From: Butyrivibrio sp. INlla16
Lineage (GTDB): Bacteria; Bacillota; Clostridia; Lachnospirales; Lachnospiraceae
Assembly: GCF_900104155.1 (NCBI RefSeq)
Contig: NZ_FMYB01000003.1
Coordinates: 62,001 to 126,000, forward strand
Direction of reading: 5' to 3'
Length of the DNA: 64,000 nucleotides
In this document: positions 1-8,957 of the stretch, one piece after another
Layout of the letters: each line of letters starts with the position of its first letter
Position numbering within the stretch: the first letter of the stretch is position 1
The notes under the pieces: model-generated
Database searches by the model: none
What the model was told of the DNA's origin: nothing
What the model saw: the letters and a program-made list of their open reading frames with translations, nothing else
Translations under genes and position numbers: made by a program

Positions 1-1004
1 TTAACAAGAGCATTTCTGGGCTCTGTAAGAATTCTTACAAGTGCCTCCTTGTTAAGGCCTTCAAGAGTTACACAGATCGGTACACGTCCTACAAATTCAG
101 GAATAAGTCCGAACTTAGTCAGATCCTGAGGAGTAACCTCTTTTAATACCTCTCCGATCTCTCTCTCGGTCTTATCTGCAATCTCTGCATTGAAACCGAT
201 AGAATTGCGATCAAGTCTGGCCTCAACAATCTTATCAAGTCCATCAAAAGCACCACCGCAAATGAAAAGAATATTTGAAGTATCAATCTGGATCAGTTCC
301 TGATGAGGATGCTTACGTCCACCCTGCGGAGGAACGCTTGCTGTTGTACCCTCGATTATCTTAAGAAGTGCCTGCTGAACGCCCTCACCTGAAACGTCAC
401 GGGTGATTGAAACGTTCTCACTCTTCTTGGTTATCTTATCGATCTCATCAATATAAACAATACCGTACTGTGCTCTCTCAACGTCATAATCAGCTGCCTG
501 AATGAGCTTTAGGAGAATGTTCTCAACGTCCTCACCTACGTAGCCGGCCTCTGTAAGAGTTGTAGCATCGGCAATCGCAAAAGGAACGTTTATAATCTTA
601 GCCAGTGTCTGCGCAAGGTAGGTCTTACCTGAACCGGTGGGACCAACCATAATAATATTGCTCTTCTGAAGCTCTACCTCATCATCGACGTTATGTGCCT
701 TGGGTGCCATAACACGCTTATAGTGGTTATATACCGCTACTGAGAGAACCTTTTTAGCCTCGTCCTGACCGATTACATAGTCATCGAGAAAGTTCTTAAT
801 CTCAACGGGTTTAAGAAGATTGATGTCCCTGTCATCGTGCTGCGCGGGCTCATCTTCAAATTCCTCTTCAATGATATCGGCACAGATGTCTACACACTCA
901 TCACAGATGTAAACGCCCGCAGGTCCTGCAATCAGCTTCTTGACCTGGTTCTGTGTCTTGTTACAAAATGAGCAACGAATCTCACCGTTGTTTTTACCTG
1001 CCAT
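1..1004 (-). CDS. clpX: ATP-dependent Clp protease ATP-binding subunit ClpX (C-terminus outside window)
   Basis: AAA+ unfoldase that selects, unfolds and feeds substrates into ClpP in the cytoplasm. Translation from the ATG whose complement is at 1002-1004 gives an N-terminal zinc-binding domain with Cys11, Cys14, Cys34 and Cys37, then the AAA+ module with Walker A GPTGSGKT at about residues 121-128 and a Walker B-like VYIDEIDK further on. The arginine-rich GRVP region is reached before the window ends. About 334 codons are visible; ClpX is usually about 420 residues, so roughly 90 C-terminal residues are missing only because of the window edge. It starts 2 bases after the clpP stop, so the two are co-transcribed and the unfoldase is made with its peptidase. 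Confidence 0.97.
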   Translation of the reverse strand, partial: MAGKNNGEIRCSFCNKTQNQVKKLIAGPAGVYICDECVDICADIIEEEFEDEPAQHDDRDINLLKPVEIKNFLDDYVIGQDEAKKVLSVAVYNHYKRVMAPKAHNVDDEVELQKSNIIMVGPTGSGKTYLAQTLAKIINVPFAIADATTLTEAGYVGEDVENILLKLIQAADYDVERAQYGIVYIDEIDKITKKSENVSITRDVSGEGVQQALLKIIEGTTASVPPQGGRKHPHQELIQIDTSNILFICGGAFDGLDKIVEARLDRNSIGFNAEIADKTEREIGEVLKEVTPQDLTKFGLIPEFVGRVPICVTLEGLNKEALVRILTEPRNALV

Positions 1005-1006
1005 AA

Positions 1007-1609
1007 TTACTTATCCTTTTCTTCCTTTGGTCTTGATTCAATTACTGAATCGATAAGTCCATACTCAAGAGCCTCCTGAGCTGTCATCCAGTTATCGCGC
1101 TCAGTATCTGCTGCGATTTGCTCATAAGGCTTTCCTGTATTCTCTGATAAAAGAGTATTCAGTTTTTCCTTTGTACGAATGATGTGCTTAGCCGCAATCT
1201 CAATCTCAGTTGCCTGGCCCTGAGTTCCTCCGAGGGGCTGATGAATCATGATCTCAGCATTTGGAAGAGCCATACGCTTGCCCTTAGCGCCGCCTGCAAG
1301 AAGGAATGCTCCCATACTTGCTGCCATACCGATGCAGATTGTGCTGACATCGCACTTGATGTAATGCATTGTATCGTAGATAGCCATTCCGGATGTGATC
1401 TCACCGCCGGGGCTATTGATGTACATGTGAATATCCTTACTGGGATCCTCTGCTTCGAGGAACAGGAGCTGTGCAACTACAACACTGGCTGAAACGGAAT
1501 TTACTTCCTCGCCCAGGAACACAATACGCTCCTTCAAAAGTCTTGAATAAATATCGTATGAGCGCTCGCCGCGACTCGTCTGTTCTATGACATAAGGTAT
1601 TAAACTCAT
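1007..1609 (-). CDS. clpP: ATP-dependent Clp protease proteolytic subunit ClpP
   Basis: Serine peptidase that forms the tetradecameric degradation chamber used with ClpX. The 200-residue length is normal. The catalytic triad is complete: Ser98 in GMAASMGAF, His123 in MIHQPLGG and Asp172 in the ERDNW segment. The start ATG has GAGAGGAAG upstream at a sensible distance. It is the first gene of a clpP-clpX unit. Upstream tig ends in its own terminator, so the protease operon is separately transcribed from the promoter at 1655-1684. The order tig-clpP-clpX is common in Bacillota. Confidence 0.98.
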   Translation of the reverse strand: MSLIPYVIEQTSRGERSYDIYSRLLKERIVFLGEEVNSVSASVVVAQLLFLEAEDPSKDIHMYINSPGGEITSGMAIYDTMHYIKCDVSTICIGMAASMGAFLLAGGAKGKRMALPNAEIMIHQPLGGTQGQATEIEIAAKHIIRTKEKLNTLLSENTGKPYEQIAADTERDNWMTAQEALEYGLIDSVIESRPKEEKDK

Positions 1610-1654
1610 TTAAATCGCTTCCTCTCTGTTATATTTAGAATATAATACCAAATT

Positions 1655-1684
1655 ATTATACCCCATTTTATTCATTTTGCGCAA
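1655..1684 (-). promoter_or_regulatory. Predicted sigma-A promoter of clpP-clpX
   Basis: On the minus strand TTGCGC is followed after 18 bases by TATAAT, about 45 bases before the clpP start. It lies between the tig terminator and clpP. No CtsR-type heptad repeat was recognised beside it. Confidence 0.55.
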
Positions 1685-1704
1685 CCTTGTGGATTGACGC
1701 CCAC

Positions 1705-1738
1705 AAAAAACCTCCCTGAATATTGTAATTCAGGGAGG
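1705..1738 (-). terminator. Intrinsic terminator of tig
   Basis: An 11-bp perfect stem (CCTCCCTGAAT with ATTCAGGGAGG, 6-base loop) is followed on the minus strand by six T. It sits 28 bases after the tig stop codon. Confidence 0.93.
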
Positions 1739-1766
1739 TGAATATTTGATTTATTTAGAGAAAGAA

Positions 1767-3215
1767 TTATTCTTCTGTCTTCTTTGCTGCAGTCTTACGT
1801 GTGCGCTTCGGCTTCTCCTCAGCTGCATCGTCGTCCTTCTTAGCTGCTGTCTTGCGAGTACGCTTCGGCTTCTCTTCGCCTGCATCTTCGCTCTTCTTAG
1901 CTGCTGCCTTCTTAGTTGTCTTCTTAGCGGCAACTTCCTTAGCATTCTCTACAAGGAACTTAGCTGCCTTCTGAACAAGAAGATCATCCTTAAGAGTCTT
2001 GATCTCACGATCTCCCATGAGTTCCTTAACCTTGTCAGCTTCCATGTTGTACTGCTTAGCCATCTTCTCAAGTTCTTCCTGAATCTCATCCTCTGAGATT
2101 TCGAACTTCTCAGCTGCAGCTACAGCCTCAAGAACAAGTCTTGACTGGATGCGCTCTACAGCCTGAGGCTTAACCTGCTCCATCATCTGATCAACAGTGT
2201 TGCCTGTGTACTGCATGTACTGCTGCATGTTCATGCCCTGATACTGAAGTCTCTGAGCAAAGTCGTTAACGATCTGTCTCTGCTGAGTCTCGATCATCTT
2301 CTCAGGAAGCTCCATCTCTGCGTCCTCGATAACAGCCTTAACTGCCTCGTCCTCACGCTTAGCCTTAGCTTCGTTTTCCTTGCGCTCTGCGAGCTTCTTC
2401 TTTACATCTTCCTTGTACTCAGCTACTGTCTCGAACTCAGAAACATCGCTTGCGAACTCATCGTTAAGCTCAGGAAGCTCTCTGGTCTTGATAGTCTTAA
2501 CTGTGCACTTGAAGGTAGCATCTTTTCCTGCAAGATCCTCTGAGTGATAATCCTCAGGGAACTTAACATTAACTTCACCCTCTGTACCGATCTCGAAGCC
2601 TACAAGCTGCTCCTCGAATCCGGGGATGAAAGAACCTGAACCGATTGTAAGAGGATAATCTGTGCCCTTACCGCCCTCGAAAGCAGTTCCGTCAACGAAT
2701 CCCTCAAAATCAAGAGTTACGATATCACCATCCTCAACCTTGCGGTCTGTAACCTCGATTGTTCTTGCGTTTCTATTACGCTCCTGATCGATCTCAGCAT
2801 TGATCTCGTCCTCGGTTACGTCAAGATCCATCTTCTCAACCTCAACGCCCTTGTACTTGCCAAGCTTAACTTCAGGCTTAAGAGCAACAGTTGCTGTGAA
2901 GATAAAAGGCTTGCCTGCCTCAAGCTGTGATACCTCGATATCGGGATTGGAAACAACATCCTCACCACACTCATCAACAGCCTTAGGATACTCCTCATTG
3001 ATAACTTCGTTAGCAGCATCCTCGAAGAATACTTCCTTACCATACATACGCTCGATCATATGACGGGGTGCCTTACCCTTACGGAATCCGGGAATCTGGA
3101 TCTTGTTCTTCTGCTTGTTGTAAACCTTGTCGATTGCCTTGTCGAAACTCTCAGCTGCAACTTCGATTGTAAGCTTAGCCATGCTCTTCTCGAGCTTTTC
3201 TACTGATACGCTCAT
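1767..3215 (-). CDS. tig: Trigger factor (ribosome-associated chaperone and peptidyl-prolyl isomerase) with a basic repeat tail
   Basis: Binds the ribosome exit tunnel and protects nascent chains. The N-terminal ribosome-binding domain carries the family signature GFRKGKAPR at residues 43-51. An FKBP-type PPIase domain follows from about residue 160 (DGDIVTLDFEGFVDG), then the helical C-terminal domain. The protein is 482 residues against the usual 425-440. The excess is a C-terminal tail of about 57 residues rich in Lys and Ala, with the block EEKPKRTRKTAAKK present twice, separated by DDDAA. The ATG has GGAGG 11 bases upstream. The gene is monocistronic, with its own promoter and terminator. 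The tail resembles nucleic-acid-binding histone-like tails, but its role is unknown. Confidence 0.97.
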   Translation of the reverse strand: MSVSVEKLEKSMAKLTIEVAAESFDKAIDKVYNKQKNKIQIPGFRKGKAPRHMIERMYGKEVFFEDAANEVINEEYPKAVDECGEDVVSNPDIEVSQLEAGKPFIFTATVALKPEVKLGKYKGVEVEKMDLDVTEDEINAEIDQERNRNARTIEVTDRKVEDGDIVTLDFEGFVDGTAFEGGKGTDYPLTIGSGSFIPGFEEQLVGFEIGTEGEVNVKFPEDYHSEDLAGKDATFKCTVKTIKTRELPELNDEFASDVSEFETVAEYKEDVKKKLAERKENEAKAKREDEAVKAVIEDAEMELPEKMIETQQRQIVNDFAQRLQYQGMNMQQYMQYTGNTVDQMMEQVKPQAVERIQSRLVLEAVAAAEKFEISEDEIQEELEKMAKQYNMEADKVKELMGDREIKTLKDDLLVQKAAKFLVENAKEVAAKKTTKKAAAKKSEDAGEEKPKRTRKTAAKKDDDAAEEKPKRTRKTAAKKTEE

Positions 3216-3330
3216 TTTTACGTAATTCCTCCTATTAATACATATAAAATCGTTGTAACTATCCGTATCTGCAAATCGAATGATTTTAAATAGTTACAAA
3301 TTAATGTACACAACTCAGATTGTGATATAT

Positions 3331-3400
3331 AAAACGACCTGTGCTACTTACCTCGGCACAGTCGCCTAAAGATTATAGCACAGGTCTGATTTATTTTCCA
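3331..3400 (-). promoter_or_regulatory. tig promoter nested inside an inverted repeat
   Basis: On the minus strand TGGAAA (3395-3400), a 17-base spacer and TATAAT (3372-3377) preceded by TGC form an extended -10 promoter. The spacer holds one arm of a 10-bp inverted repeat, GACCTGTGCT, and the other arm, AGCACAGGTC, lies at 3336-3345, downstream of the expected start, followed by TTTTATATAT. Transcripts from this promoter would lack the first arm. They could instead form a shorter CTGTGC/GCACAG hairpin. The remaining leader down to tig holds nothing else recognised. Confidence 0.6.
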
Positions 3401-3443
3401 TATTAATTTATAATTCGTAAAAAGCAGCTCAAACGCTTGATTA

Positions 3444-4049
3444 TTATACCATTTCAGAGCAGTCTCGCAACTTCTCCGTACTCATATGCGCATTGCTGTA
3501 TCTGACATCACCGGTAACATCCTCCTCAAACCAATCCGCCATGTGATAAGCTGCTGCCGCTTCTTCGCTCGGAAACTCCACTTCAGCCAGAATTCTGCCA
3601 TCAAACGGTGCGCCGAAAACATCCAGTTCAATTTTGATATCTCCGCTTTCAAATGCTTCTCTTGTAGCGGAATTCTCTCTCAAAAAAGCTTCTTCAAACG
3701 CATCCTCATTTACAGGAATAATATACCTCTTTTTCCTGATTACATTCCCGTCTGCTTTTTCAACAAGATGATCATATGAGTCTTTATCAAGCGGAAGGTT
3801 ATATTCAATCTTGCCTATATCCTTTTGAACACCGGCATTGTCACATGCTTCGCTTTCCGAGTCACTCTGACCGGATATCCCGAATCCTTTGTAACTCTTA
3901 TATGTCATGTAATATCTGTCATCCTCGCGTCTTACCCTAATTGCCGGCACAACACTAAGATACCCCTGTTCAATAATATGTACAGGATATTTTTCCAGAT
4001 TCTTGGGCAATTTCTTAACCGTAAATTTTCTTTCAATCTCAAGTCCCAT
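3444..4049 (-). CDS. CYTH domain protein (triphosphate tunnel metalloenzyme family)
   Basis: The N-terminus GLEIERKF matches the ExExK signature of CYTH proteins (residues 4-8). These fold into a beta-barrel tunnel and hydrolyse inorganic triphosphate or related substrates with a divalent metal. Further charged strand motifs fit the family: RVRRED near residue 38, KIEYNLPL near 100, VIRKKRYII near 125, and IKIELDVFGA and LAEVEFPSEE towards the C-terminus. At 201 residues the length is slightly above the single-domain form. The ATG has GGA 7 bases upstream. It is separated by 9 bases from the DJ-1 family gene upstream and is probably co-transcribed with it. The substrate is not predictable; inorganic triphosphatase is the most likely activity. 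Confidence 0.85.
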   Translation of the reverse strand: MGLEIERKFTVKKLPKNLEKYPVHIIEQGYLSVVPAIRVRREDDRYYMTYKSYKGFGISGQSDSESEACDNAGVQKDIGKIEYNLPLDKDSYDHLVEKADGNVIRKKRYIIPVNEDAFEEAFLRENSATREAFESGDIKIELDVFGAPFDGRILAEVEFPSEEAAAAYHMADWFEEDVTGDVRYSNAHMSTEKLRDCSEMV

Positions 4050-4058
4050 ATTCTAATC

Positions 4059-4610
4059 CTACAGCCTGAATACAACCTTTTTTCCGAGTTCGTCTGCTGC
4101 CTCTTTGCCACAAAAGCGCTCAACGATAGCAAGTCCGAAAGGAATAGCGGTTCCCATGCCCCTGCTTGTTAAAATATGTCCGTCGACTGTTGTCTCCGTC
4201 ATCTGTACATCGGCGCCTTTAAGTTCTCCCTCAAGTCCCGGGAAAGCGCATGCCTTCCTGCCGTTTAAAAGTCCTGCTCTTCCGAACACGCCTGGAGCTG
4301 CACAGATAGCACTGATGTACTTACCTGCCGCATCAAAAGCGCGAACCTGTTCCATCAGTTTTTCTGTCTTTTCAAGATTCGTGGTTCCCGGCATTCCGCC
4401 CGGAAGAACCAGCATATCCATAGCATCAAAGTTAACCTCAGACAAAAGCTTATCTGCCTTCACCTCAATACCGTGAGATCCGGTAACGTAGAGTCCCTCC
4501 ATAACCGATACCATGTCAATATTAAGTCCGGCTCTTCTGCACAGATCAACCACTGTCAGAGCCTCTATCTCCTCAAATCCATCCGCAAGAAAAATTGCAA
4601 TATCAGCCAT
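4059..4610 (-). CDS. DJ-1/PfpI family protein (YajL/ThiJ-like)
   Basis: Small cytosolic protein of the DJ-1 superfamily, whose members act as glyoxalase/deglycase or redox chaperones. The protein starts MADIAIFLADGFEEIEA, with the conserved Glu of GFEEIEA. The nucleophile elbow is SAICAAPGV, with the reactive Cys about residue 101. The family's VLPGGMPG loop is present. At 183 residues it is of normal length. I chose the ATG at 4610 because GGAGG lies 8 bases upstream; an ATG 33 bases earlier lacks such a site. It lies just upstream of the CYTH gene, probably in the same transcript. The precise reaction cannot be assigned from sequence. Confidence 0.88.
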   Translation of the reverse strand: MADIAIFLADGFEEIEALTVVDLCRRAGLNIDMVSVMEGLYVTGSHGIEVKADKLLSEVNFDAMDMLVLPGGMPGTTNLEKTEKLMEQVRAFDAAGKYISAICAAPGVFGRAGLLNGRKACAFPGLEGELKGADVQMTETTVDGHILTSRGMGTAIPFGLAIVERFCGKEAADELGKKVVFRL

Positions 4611-4678
4611 TCTCAAATCCTCCAACTGTAAAACTTTTCCCAAAAATATTTACAATAACCATTTTCAAAAAACTTCTC

Positions 4679-6259
4679 TCACTTACCAAACCTCAGCTCA
4701 CCGCTGTCATAGCGTGAAGCTCTCTCGTCAAGAACTTCTTTTAGCCCAAGATCCAGCAATCTTGAGTACTCATCATGCTGTGTCCTGTCAAATTCGCTGG
4801 TGGGACAACAGATCAAATTATATGCATATTCCACCAGCGCCACATCCAGGTCAACCTGATATTTCACCTCGGATTCAAGCACACTACTGCAGGTAGGGAA
4901 TGTAAACTGATCCGTCAAACATACATCATAGTAATTCTCAAACCAGTCCGGTGTTTCCCATCCGCAATTTTCCGTCCACAAAGACACCTGAGCTTCATTG
5001 TCATCAACAAAATCAAAATGTTCATTTACTATGCAGTAATCACCTGGCGTCCCGGAATAGCCGCGCGAGAACAGCTGCTCCTTTGACATGGTCATAGCTG
5101 CGCCAGATTCAGTATCTTCATGATCCGGTGTAAAGTTTACCATCTCGGCATTAGCAGGATCTGCAAGCCAGTTGAGATATTTCACAACCGCATCTGTCTT
5201 ATCCTTACTGGTAGCAGGAACCATCACATACATTCCGTAATCCGGCTCCGCCACATTTCTGTACCCTCCCCCGGGAAGATCAAAACACAGAATCGGATCA
5301 AGTTCTATAGTAGGATCCTTTTCCTTCAAAATAGATACATAAGTAAAAGGGCTGGACGAATCATCCACCAAAAAGCCGACTTTTCCAGACTCTGCATCCG
5401 CAACATATTTTGAATTATCCGAATCTGCAGTAAAATCCAGAGAGATAATCCCATCATTGTAGAGCTTGTTTAGTACCCTCAGTCCTTCTACTGCCCCGTC
5501 AGCCACAACCATATATCTCTCGGAATAGATGAATGCATCCCTCTCCGAAAGATTCTCCACATAGGAACCGACAAAGCCCTGATAAAAACGTTCAGAATGA
5601 ACATCTCCGCCCATAGCCCAGGGAATTACGCCATCCACTCCTCCGGGATTTTGCTCTTTTACAGCATACAAATAAGATATAAGTTCCTTCTTGGTCTTAG
5701 GCACACTGATTCCCAGCGCATCACACCAGTCTTTTCTGATATAGGCGGTATGCCTTGGGGACTTAAAGCCTCTCCTTTTCATTACAGCAACCTGAAGATC
5801 ATTATAGGAACCCATATACTGAATATCACCGATGTATTTCTCAATATTCTGACCGTACTTTGACAGTGATTCGGTTAGATCCGCAACCTTGCCCTGCTTT
5901 GTCATATATCCGAACACAGAGGATGAATATGTGAAAACAATGTCTGGCGCTATGTTCTCATCGACCATCTTCTTGATGGTTTCATCAGAAGTGGATCTTC
6001 CCACGCTTACAAAATGAACATCTATGCCACACTCATCCTTTACCTTGGCTCTTATCCAGTTAGCGAGCGTATTATCATCAGCTGTGTAACCTTCAGGCAT
6101 GTTGTCACGATCCCACACCATACAGGTTATGGAATTAACGTCTACCTGATTATCATCGTTTTCAACCGTCTGCTGCTCACCAAGTGCACCACAGCCCACA
6201 GTAACAGTCAAAAATGATACCACTAAAAATACGCTTATTGCCCGGGATAATCTACTCAT
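4679..6259 (-). CDS. Extracellular solute-binding lipoprotein (ABC transporter family 1-like)
   Basis: The N-terminus has a hydrophobic signal followed by VTVGC with the lipidated Cys at residue 23, so it is predicted to be a membrane-anchored lipoprotein outside the cell. Downstream features, such as ARSYSSSVFGYMTKQGKVADLTE-type text split over residues 105-130 and VPATSKDKTDAVVKYLNWLADPANAEM-like text near 340-365, resemble family 1 sugar-binding proteins. At 526 residues it is at the long end, as often seen in Lachnospiraceae oligosaccharide binders. GAGG lies 7 bases before the ATG. No permease or ATPase gene adjoins it, so it is an orphan here. Downstream on the opposite side is malQ, which fits carbohydrate use, but the ligand is unknown. 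Confidence 0.8.
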   Translation of the reverse strand: MSRLSRAISVFLVVSFLTVTVGCGALGEQQTVENDDNQVDVNSITCMVWDRDNMPEGYTADDNTLANWIRAKVKDECGIDVHFVSVGRSTSDETIKKMVDENIAPDIVFTYSSSVFGYMTKQGKVADLTESLSKYGQNIEKYIGDIQYMGSYNDLQVAVMKRRGFKSPRHTAYIRKDWCDALGISVPKTKKELISYLYAVKEQNPGGVDGVIPWAMGGDVHSERFYQGFVGSYVENLSERDAFIYSERYMVVADGAVEGLRVLNKLYNDGIISLDFTADSDNSKYVADAESGKVGFLVDDSSSPFTYVSILKEKDPTIELDPILCFDLPGGGYRNVAEPDYGMYVMVPATSKDKTDAVVKYLNWLADPANAEMVNFTPDHEDTESGAAMTMSKEQLFSRGYSGTPGDYCIVNEHFDFVDDNEAQVSLWTENCGWETPDWFENYYDVCLTDQFTFPTCSSVLESEVKYQVDLDVALVEYAYNLICCPTSEFDRTQHDEYSRLLDLGLKEVLDERASRYDSGELRFGK

Positions 6260-6338
6260 AGTAAGTCCTCACATTAAGTCACATTCACCTTAGCTCGGAG
6301 CATTTATCATCTACAGTCAAAACAATTTCGTTATACTT

Positions 6339-7871
6339 TTATAAAGCACTTCTTCCGTAAGTCTTTGCCATATCAAGCATCTTTTCCGCAAGTTCATCGG
6401 TAAGCACACCGTTCTTCATGCGCCAGGTCCAGTTCTTACCGAGAGTCGAGGGAATATTTATTCTCGCCTCACTTCCGAGTTCGAGATAATCCTGCATGGG
6501 AATTATCGCTGTTTCGGATACACTTGCAAAAGTAGCACGAATAAACTCCCAAACAACGCCCTTGTTACTCTTAATATTCAGATACTTCTTGGCAAAACGC
6601 TTGTCTTCCCTTGGTATCGTATTAAACCAACCGAGAGTTGTATCGTTATCATGCGTTCCCGTATATACTATGCTGTTTTGTACATAGTTATGCGGCAGAT
6701 AATCACTCTCTTCTCTGGCGTCAAATGCAAATTGCAGAATCTTCATTCCCGGGAATCCGGTTCTCTTAACCAGCGCAATAACAGAAGGAGTCAGGTATCC
6801 CAGATCCTCCGCAATCACTCTGCAGTTACCGAGCTCTTTTTTCATAACATCAAAGAGCTTGTAACCCGGGCCCTTCACCCAAGTTCCGTTCTCAGCAGTA
6901 GGCTCGCCGAACGGGATGGAATAGTATTCATCAAAACCGCGGAAATGATCAATTCTGACTACATCATAAAGCTCATAGCAGCTCTTTATGCGCTTAATCC
7001 ACCATTTAAAGCCGGTCTTCTCGTGATAATCCCACTTATATAAGGGATTGCCCCAAAGCTGTCCTGTTCTTGCAAAAGAATCCGGAGGGCAACCGGCAAC
7101 CGCTATCGGAAGGTTCTTCTTATCCAGCTGGAAAAGCTTGGGATTTGCCCAGGTGTCAGCCGAATCAAAAGCGACATAAATCGGGATATCACCGATAATG
7201 TCTATATTCTTCGAATTAGCATAGGCTTTGAGTTCAAACCACTGCTTCATAAAAATATACTGTTCAAACTCATAGAGTCCGATTCTGTCAGCATACTTTT
7301 CTCTTGCAGTCTCCAGTGCTTCCTTTTTTCTGAGCCTGATATCCTCCGGCCACTCATTCCAGCTAAGGCCGTCGTAGCGCTTCTTAAGTGCCATATAAAG
7401 AGCATAGTCAGCAAGCCAATCCGAATTCTTCTTCACAAAGGCTTCAAACTCTTTTTTAAGCGCAGGCTTCGCTTTTTTCTTGCTGTTTTCGGAAAGACCG
7501 CTGTTAACATAAGCGGTGTAAAGTGTAAGATCACGAGCCTTGAAAAGTCTCTCATAATCCACAAGCTCCTCGCTGTTTCCGAAGTTTACCTTATCAACCT
7601 CGTCCTTCTTCAAAAAGCCCATCTCTATCAGCTTCTCAAGATCGATAAAATACGGATTTCCCGCAAAGGTTGAGAATGACTGATACGGAGAGTCTCCGTA
7701 GCTTGTGGGACCAAGCGGCAGTATCTGCCAGTAGCTCTGTCCGGATTTTTCAAGAAAATCCACAAATTCATATGCTTCCTTGGAAAATGTTCCGATGCCG
7801 TACTTAGAAGGCAGGCTGAATACAGGCATCAGTACGCCGCACCTTCTTTTGTTTTTTACTTTTTTTGCCAT
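6339..7871 (-). CDS. malQ: 4-alpha-glucanotransferase (amylomaltase, GH77)
   Basis: Transfers alpha-1,4-glucan segments between maltodextrins in the cytoplasm. GH77 landmarks are present: LPLGPTSYGDSPYQ near residues 51-64, the nucleophile Asp308 in VRIDHFRGF, the acid/base Glu355 in IAEDLGYLTP, and Asp408 in GTHDNDT (numbering from the start used here). The length, 510 residues, is typical. I start at the second ATG because AAAGGA lies 9 bases upstream. The first ATG in frame, 30 bases earlier, falls inside a palindromic repeat and has no ribosome binding site. No glycogen phosphorylase or maltose transporter genes adjoin it, although a binding lipoprotein gene follows. Confidence 0.95.
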   Translation of the reverse strand: MAKKVKNKRRCGVLMPVFSLPSKYGIGTFSKEAYEFVDFLEKSGQSYWQILPLGPTSYGDSPYQSFSTFAGNPYFIDLEKLIEMGFLKKDEVDKVNFGNSEELVDYERLFKARDLTLYTAYVNSGLSENSKKKAKPALKKEFEAFVKKNSDWLADYALYMALKKRYDGLSWNEWPEDIRLRKKEALETAREKYADRIGLYEFEQYIFMKQWFELKAYANSKNIDIIGDIPIYVAFDSADTWANPKLFQLDKKNLPIAVAGCPPDSFARTGQLWGNPLYKWDYHEKTGFKWWIKRIKSCYELYDVVRIDHFRGFDEYYSIPFGEPTAENGTWVKGPGYKLFDVMKKELGNCRVIAEDLGYLTPSVIALVKRTGFPGMKILQFAFDAREESDYLPHNYVQNSIVYTGTHDNDTTLGWFNTIPREDKRFAKKYLNIKSNKGVVWEFIRATFASVSETAIIPMQDYLELGSEARINIPSTLGKNWTWRMKNGVLTDELAEKMLDMAKTYGRSAL

Positions 7872-7894
7872 TTTTTCTATCCTTTTCTTTTTTA

Positions 7895-7939
7895 CCCTCA
7901 TCCGTCAGCTCCGCTGACACCTTCTCCAAAGGAGAAGGC
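7895..7939. repeat. REP-like palindromic element
   Basis: Two adjacent hairpins: GTCAGC/GCTGAC with a 3-base loop and CCTTCTCC/GGAGAAGG with an AAA loop, preceded by CCCTCATCC. It fills the gap between malQ and the PfkB gene. Its CCTCATCCG part recurs in the hairpin at 18354-18384. There is no T-run, so it is not a typical terminator. Confidence 0.65.
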
Positions 7940-7950
7940 AAGAGTTATTA

Positions 7951-8877
7951 TCATAGTCCGTTGTCTCTGATCCCCCAGATAAGATTACGCCACTGCTCCA
8001 TCTGTTCAGTTGTCATGAAGCCGTTTGAAGTTCCCATATATCCGATCTTGTAGGATGAGAACAAAAGCGCATTCTTGATGGAGTTGACCGAATCCTCGGT
8101 CTCCTGGTAATAGTGCAAAAAGCACGAAAACAGCGCATTACCGGCACCCACCGTATTGACGATTTCATTTGTCTTAACGGTCTTGTAATCGGCAATGAAT
8201 TCACCCTTTTTATCAAACAGGATAACACCCTTGGAACCGCGGCCCATGATGATGATCTCGGTACCGTAAGTCTTACTTATTCCGCGGATGAAATCATAAG
8301 GATCTTCCTCGAGCTGATCATCCGAGAAATACAGAATAGTAGCCGCATCCAGGAAATCTCTGTTGTATTTTTCCTTTTCCCTGCAGAAATTACGGATGTT
8401 AACCGCTACCTTTTTCCCGTGCCCAGCTGCAGCTACGGCAAAAGGTCTGCAGAAATTCGCGTTCGCAAGAACTACCATGTCTGCCCAACCCGCAAGAGGT
8501 GCAAACATTGACATGTCATAAACCTTGTCGCGCAGATCCTTGATATCCTCGAATATCTGTCTTCTGCGTTCCTTGTCATAGAGAATTACACAGTTCGGAG
8601 TTTCCTCCATCATCTGCACAACATATTTTGTAGAGAGCTCAATCTTGCTCCCCGGAGGGTTAAGATCTTCAACGGACTTATCCCTTCCGATGATGGACAT
8701 GAATTCAACCTCATCACCAAGCCATCTGAGCGCCAGGGACTCATTATAAGCATCGCCGCCAAGTCCGGTATAAATGGAATTGACCTCTGTTGTGAGCGGC
8801 GCATACTCAATTGGGACCTTATTAACTCTGACAATTGTCTCAACCTGCGTGATACCTGCTACGACGAATTTTCCCAT
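7951..8877 (-). CDS. PfkB-family carbohydrate kinase homologue with altered active site
   Basis: The ribokinase/PfkB fold is recognisable from the N-terminal GLGGDAYNESLALRWLG (residues 38-54) and the C-terminal signature region. At 308 residues the length is typical. The usual DTxGAGD anion-hole and catalytic-base motif here reads NTVGAGN (residues 241-247), so the aspartate that deprotonates the sugar hydroxyl is Asn247. Such a protein may bind a sugar or nucleoside without phosphorylating it, or act as a regulator, or another residue may serve as base. AAAGGAGG lies just before the ATG. No sugar pathway gene adjoins it. Family membership is secure; kinase activity is doubtful. Confidence 0.85.
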   Translation of the reverse strand: MGKFVVAGITQVETIVRVNKVPIEYAPLTTEVNSIYTGLGGDAYNESLALRWLGDEVEFMSIIGRDKSVEDLNPPGSKIELSTKYVVQMMEETPNCVILYDKERRRQIFEDIKDLRDKVYDMSMFAPLAGWADMVVLANANFCRPFAVAAAGHGKKVAVNIRNFCREKEKYNRDFLDAATILYFSDDQLEEDPYDFIRGISKTYGTEIIIMGRGSKGVILFDKKGEFIADYKTVKTNEIVNTVGAGNALFSCFLHYYQETEDSVNSIKNALLFSSYKIGYMGTSNGFMTTEQMEQWRNLIWGIRDNGL

Positions 8878-8957
8878 GTGTGCCTCCTTTGTATAGGATA
8901 ATGTACCTGATAGGAGTGTCAGAAAAACGATTTCCTAACAAGCAAAATTTTTTATGA

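Noticed and set aside
1767-1950. Repeats near the end of tig as a CRISPR-like array
   Set aside because: They are two in-frame coding repeats, not spaced direct repeats.
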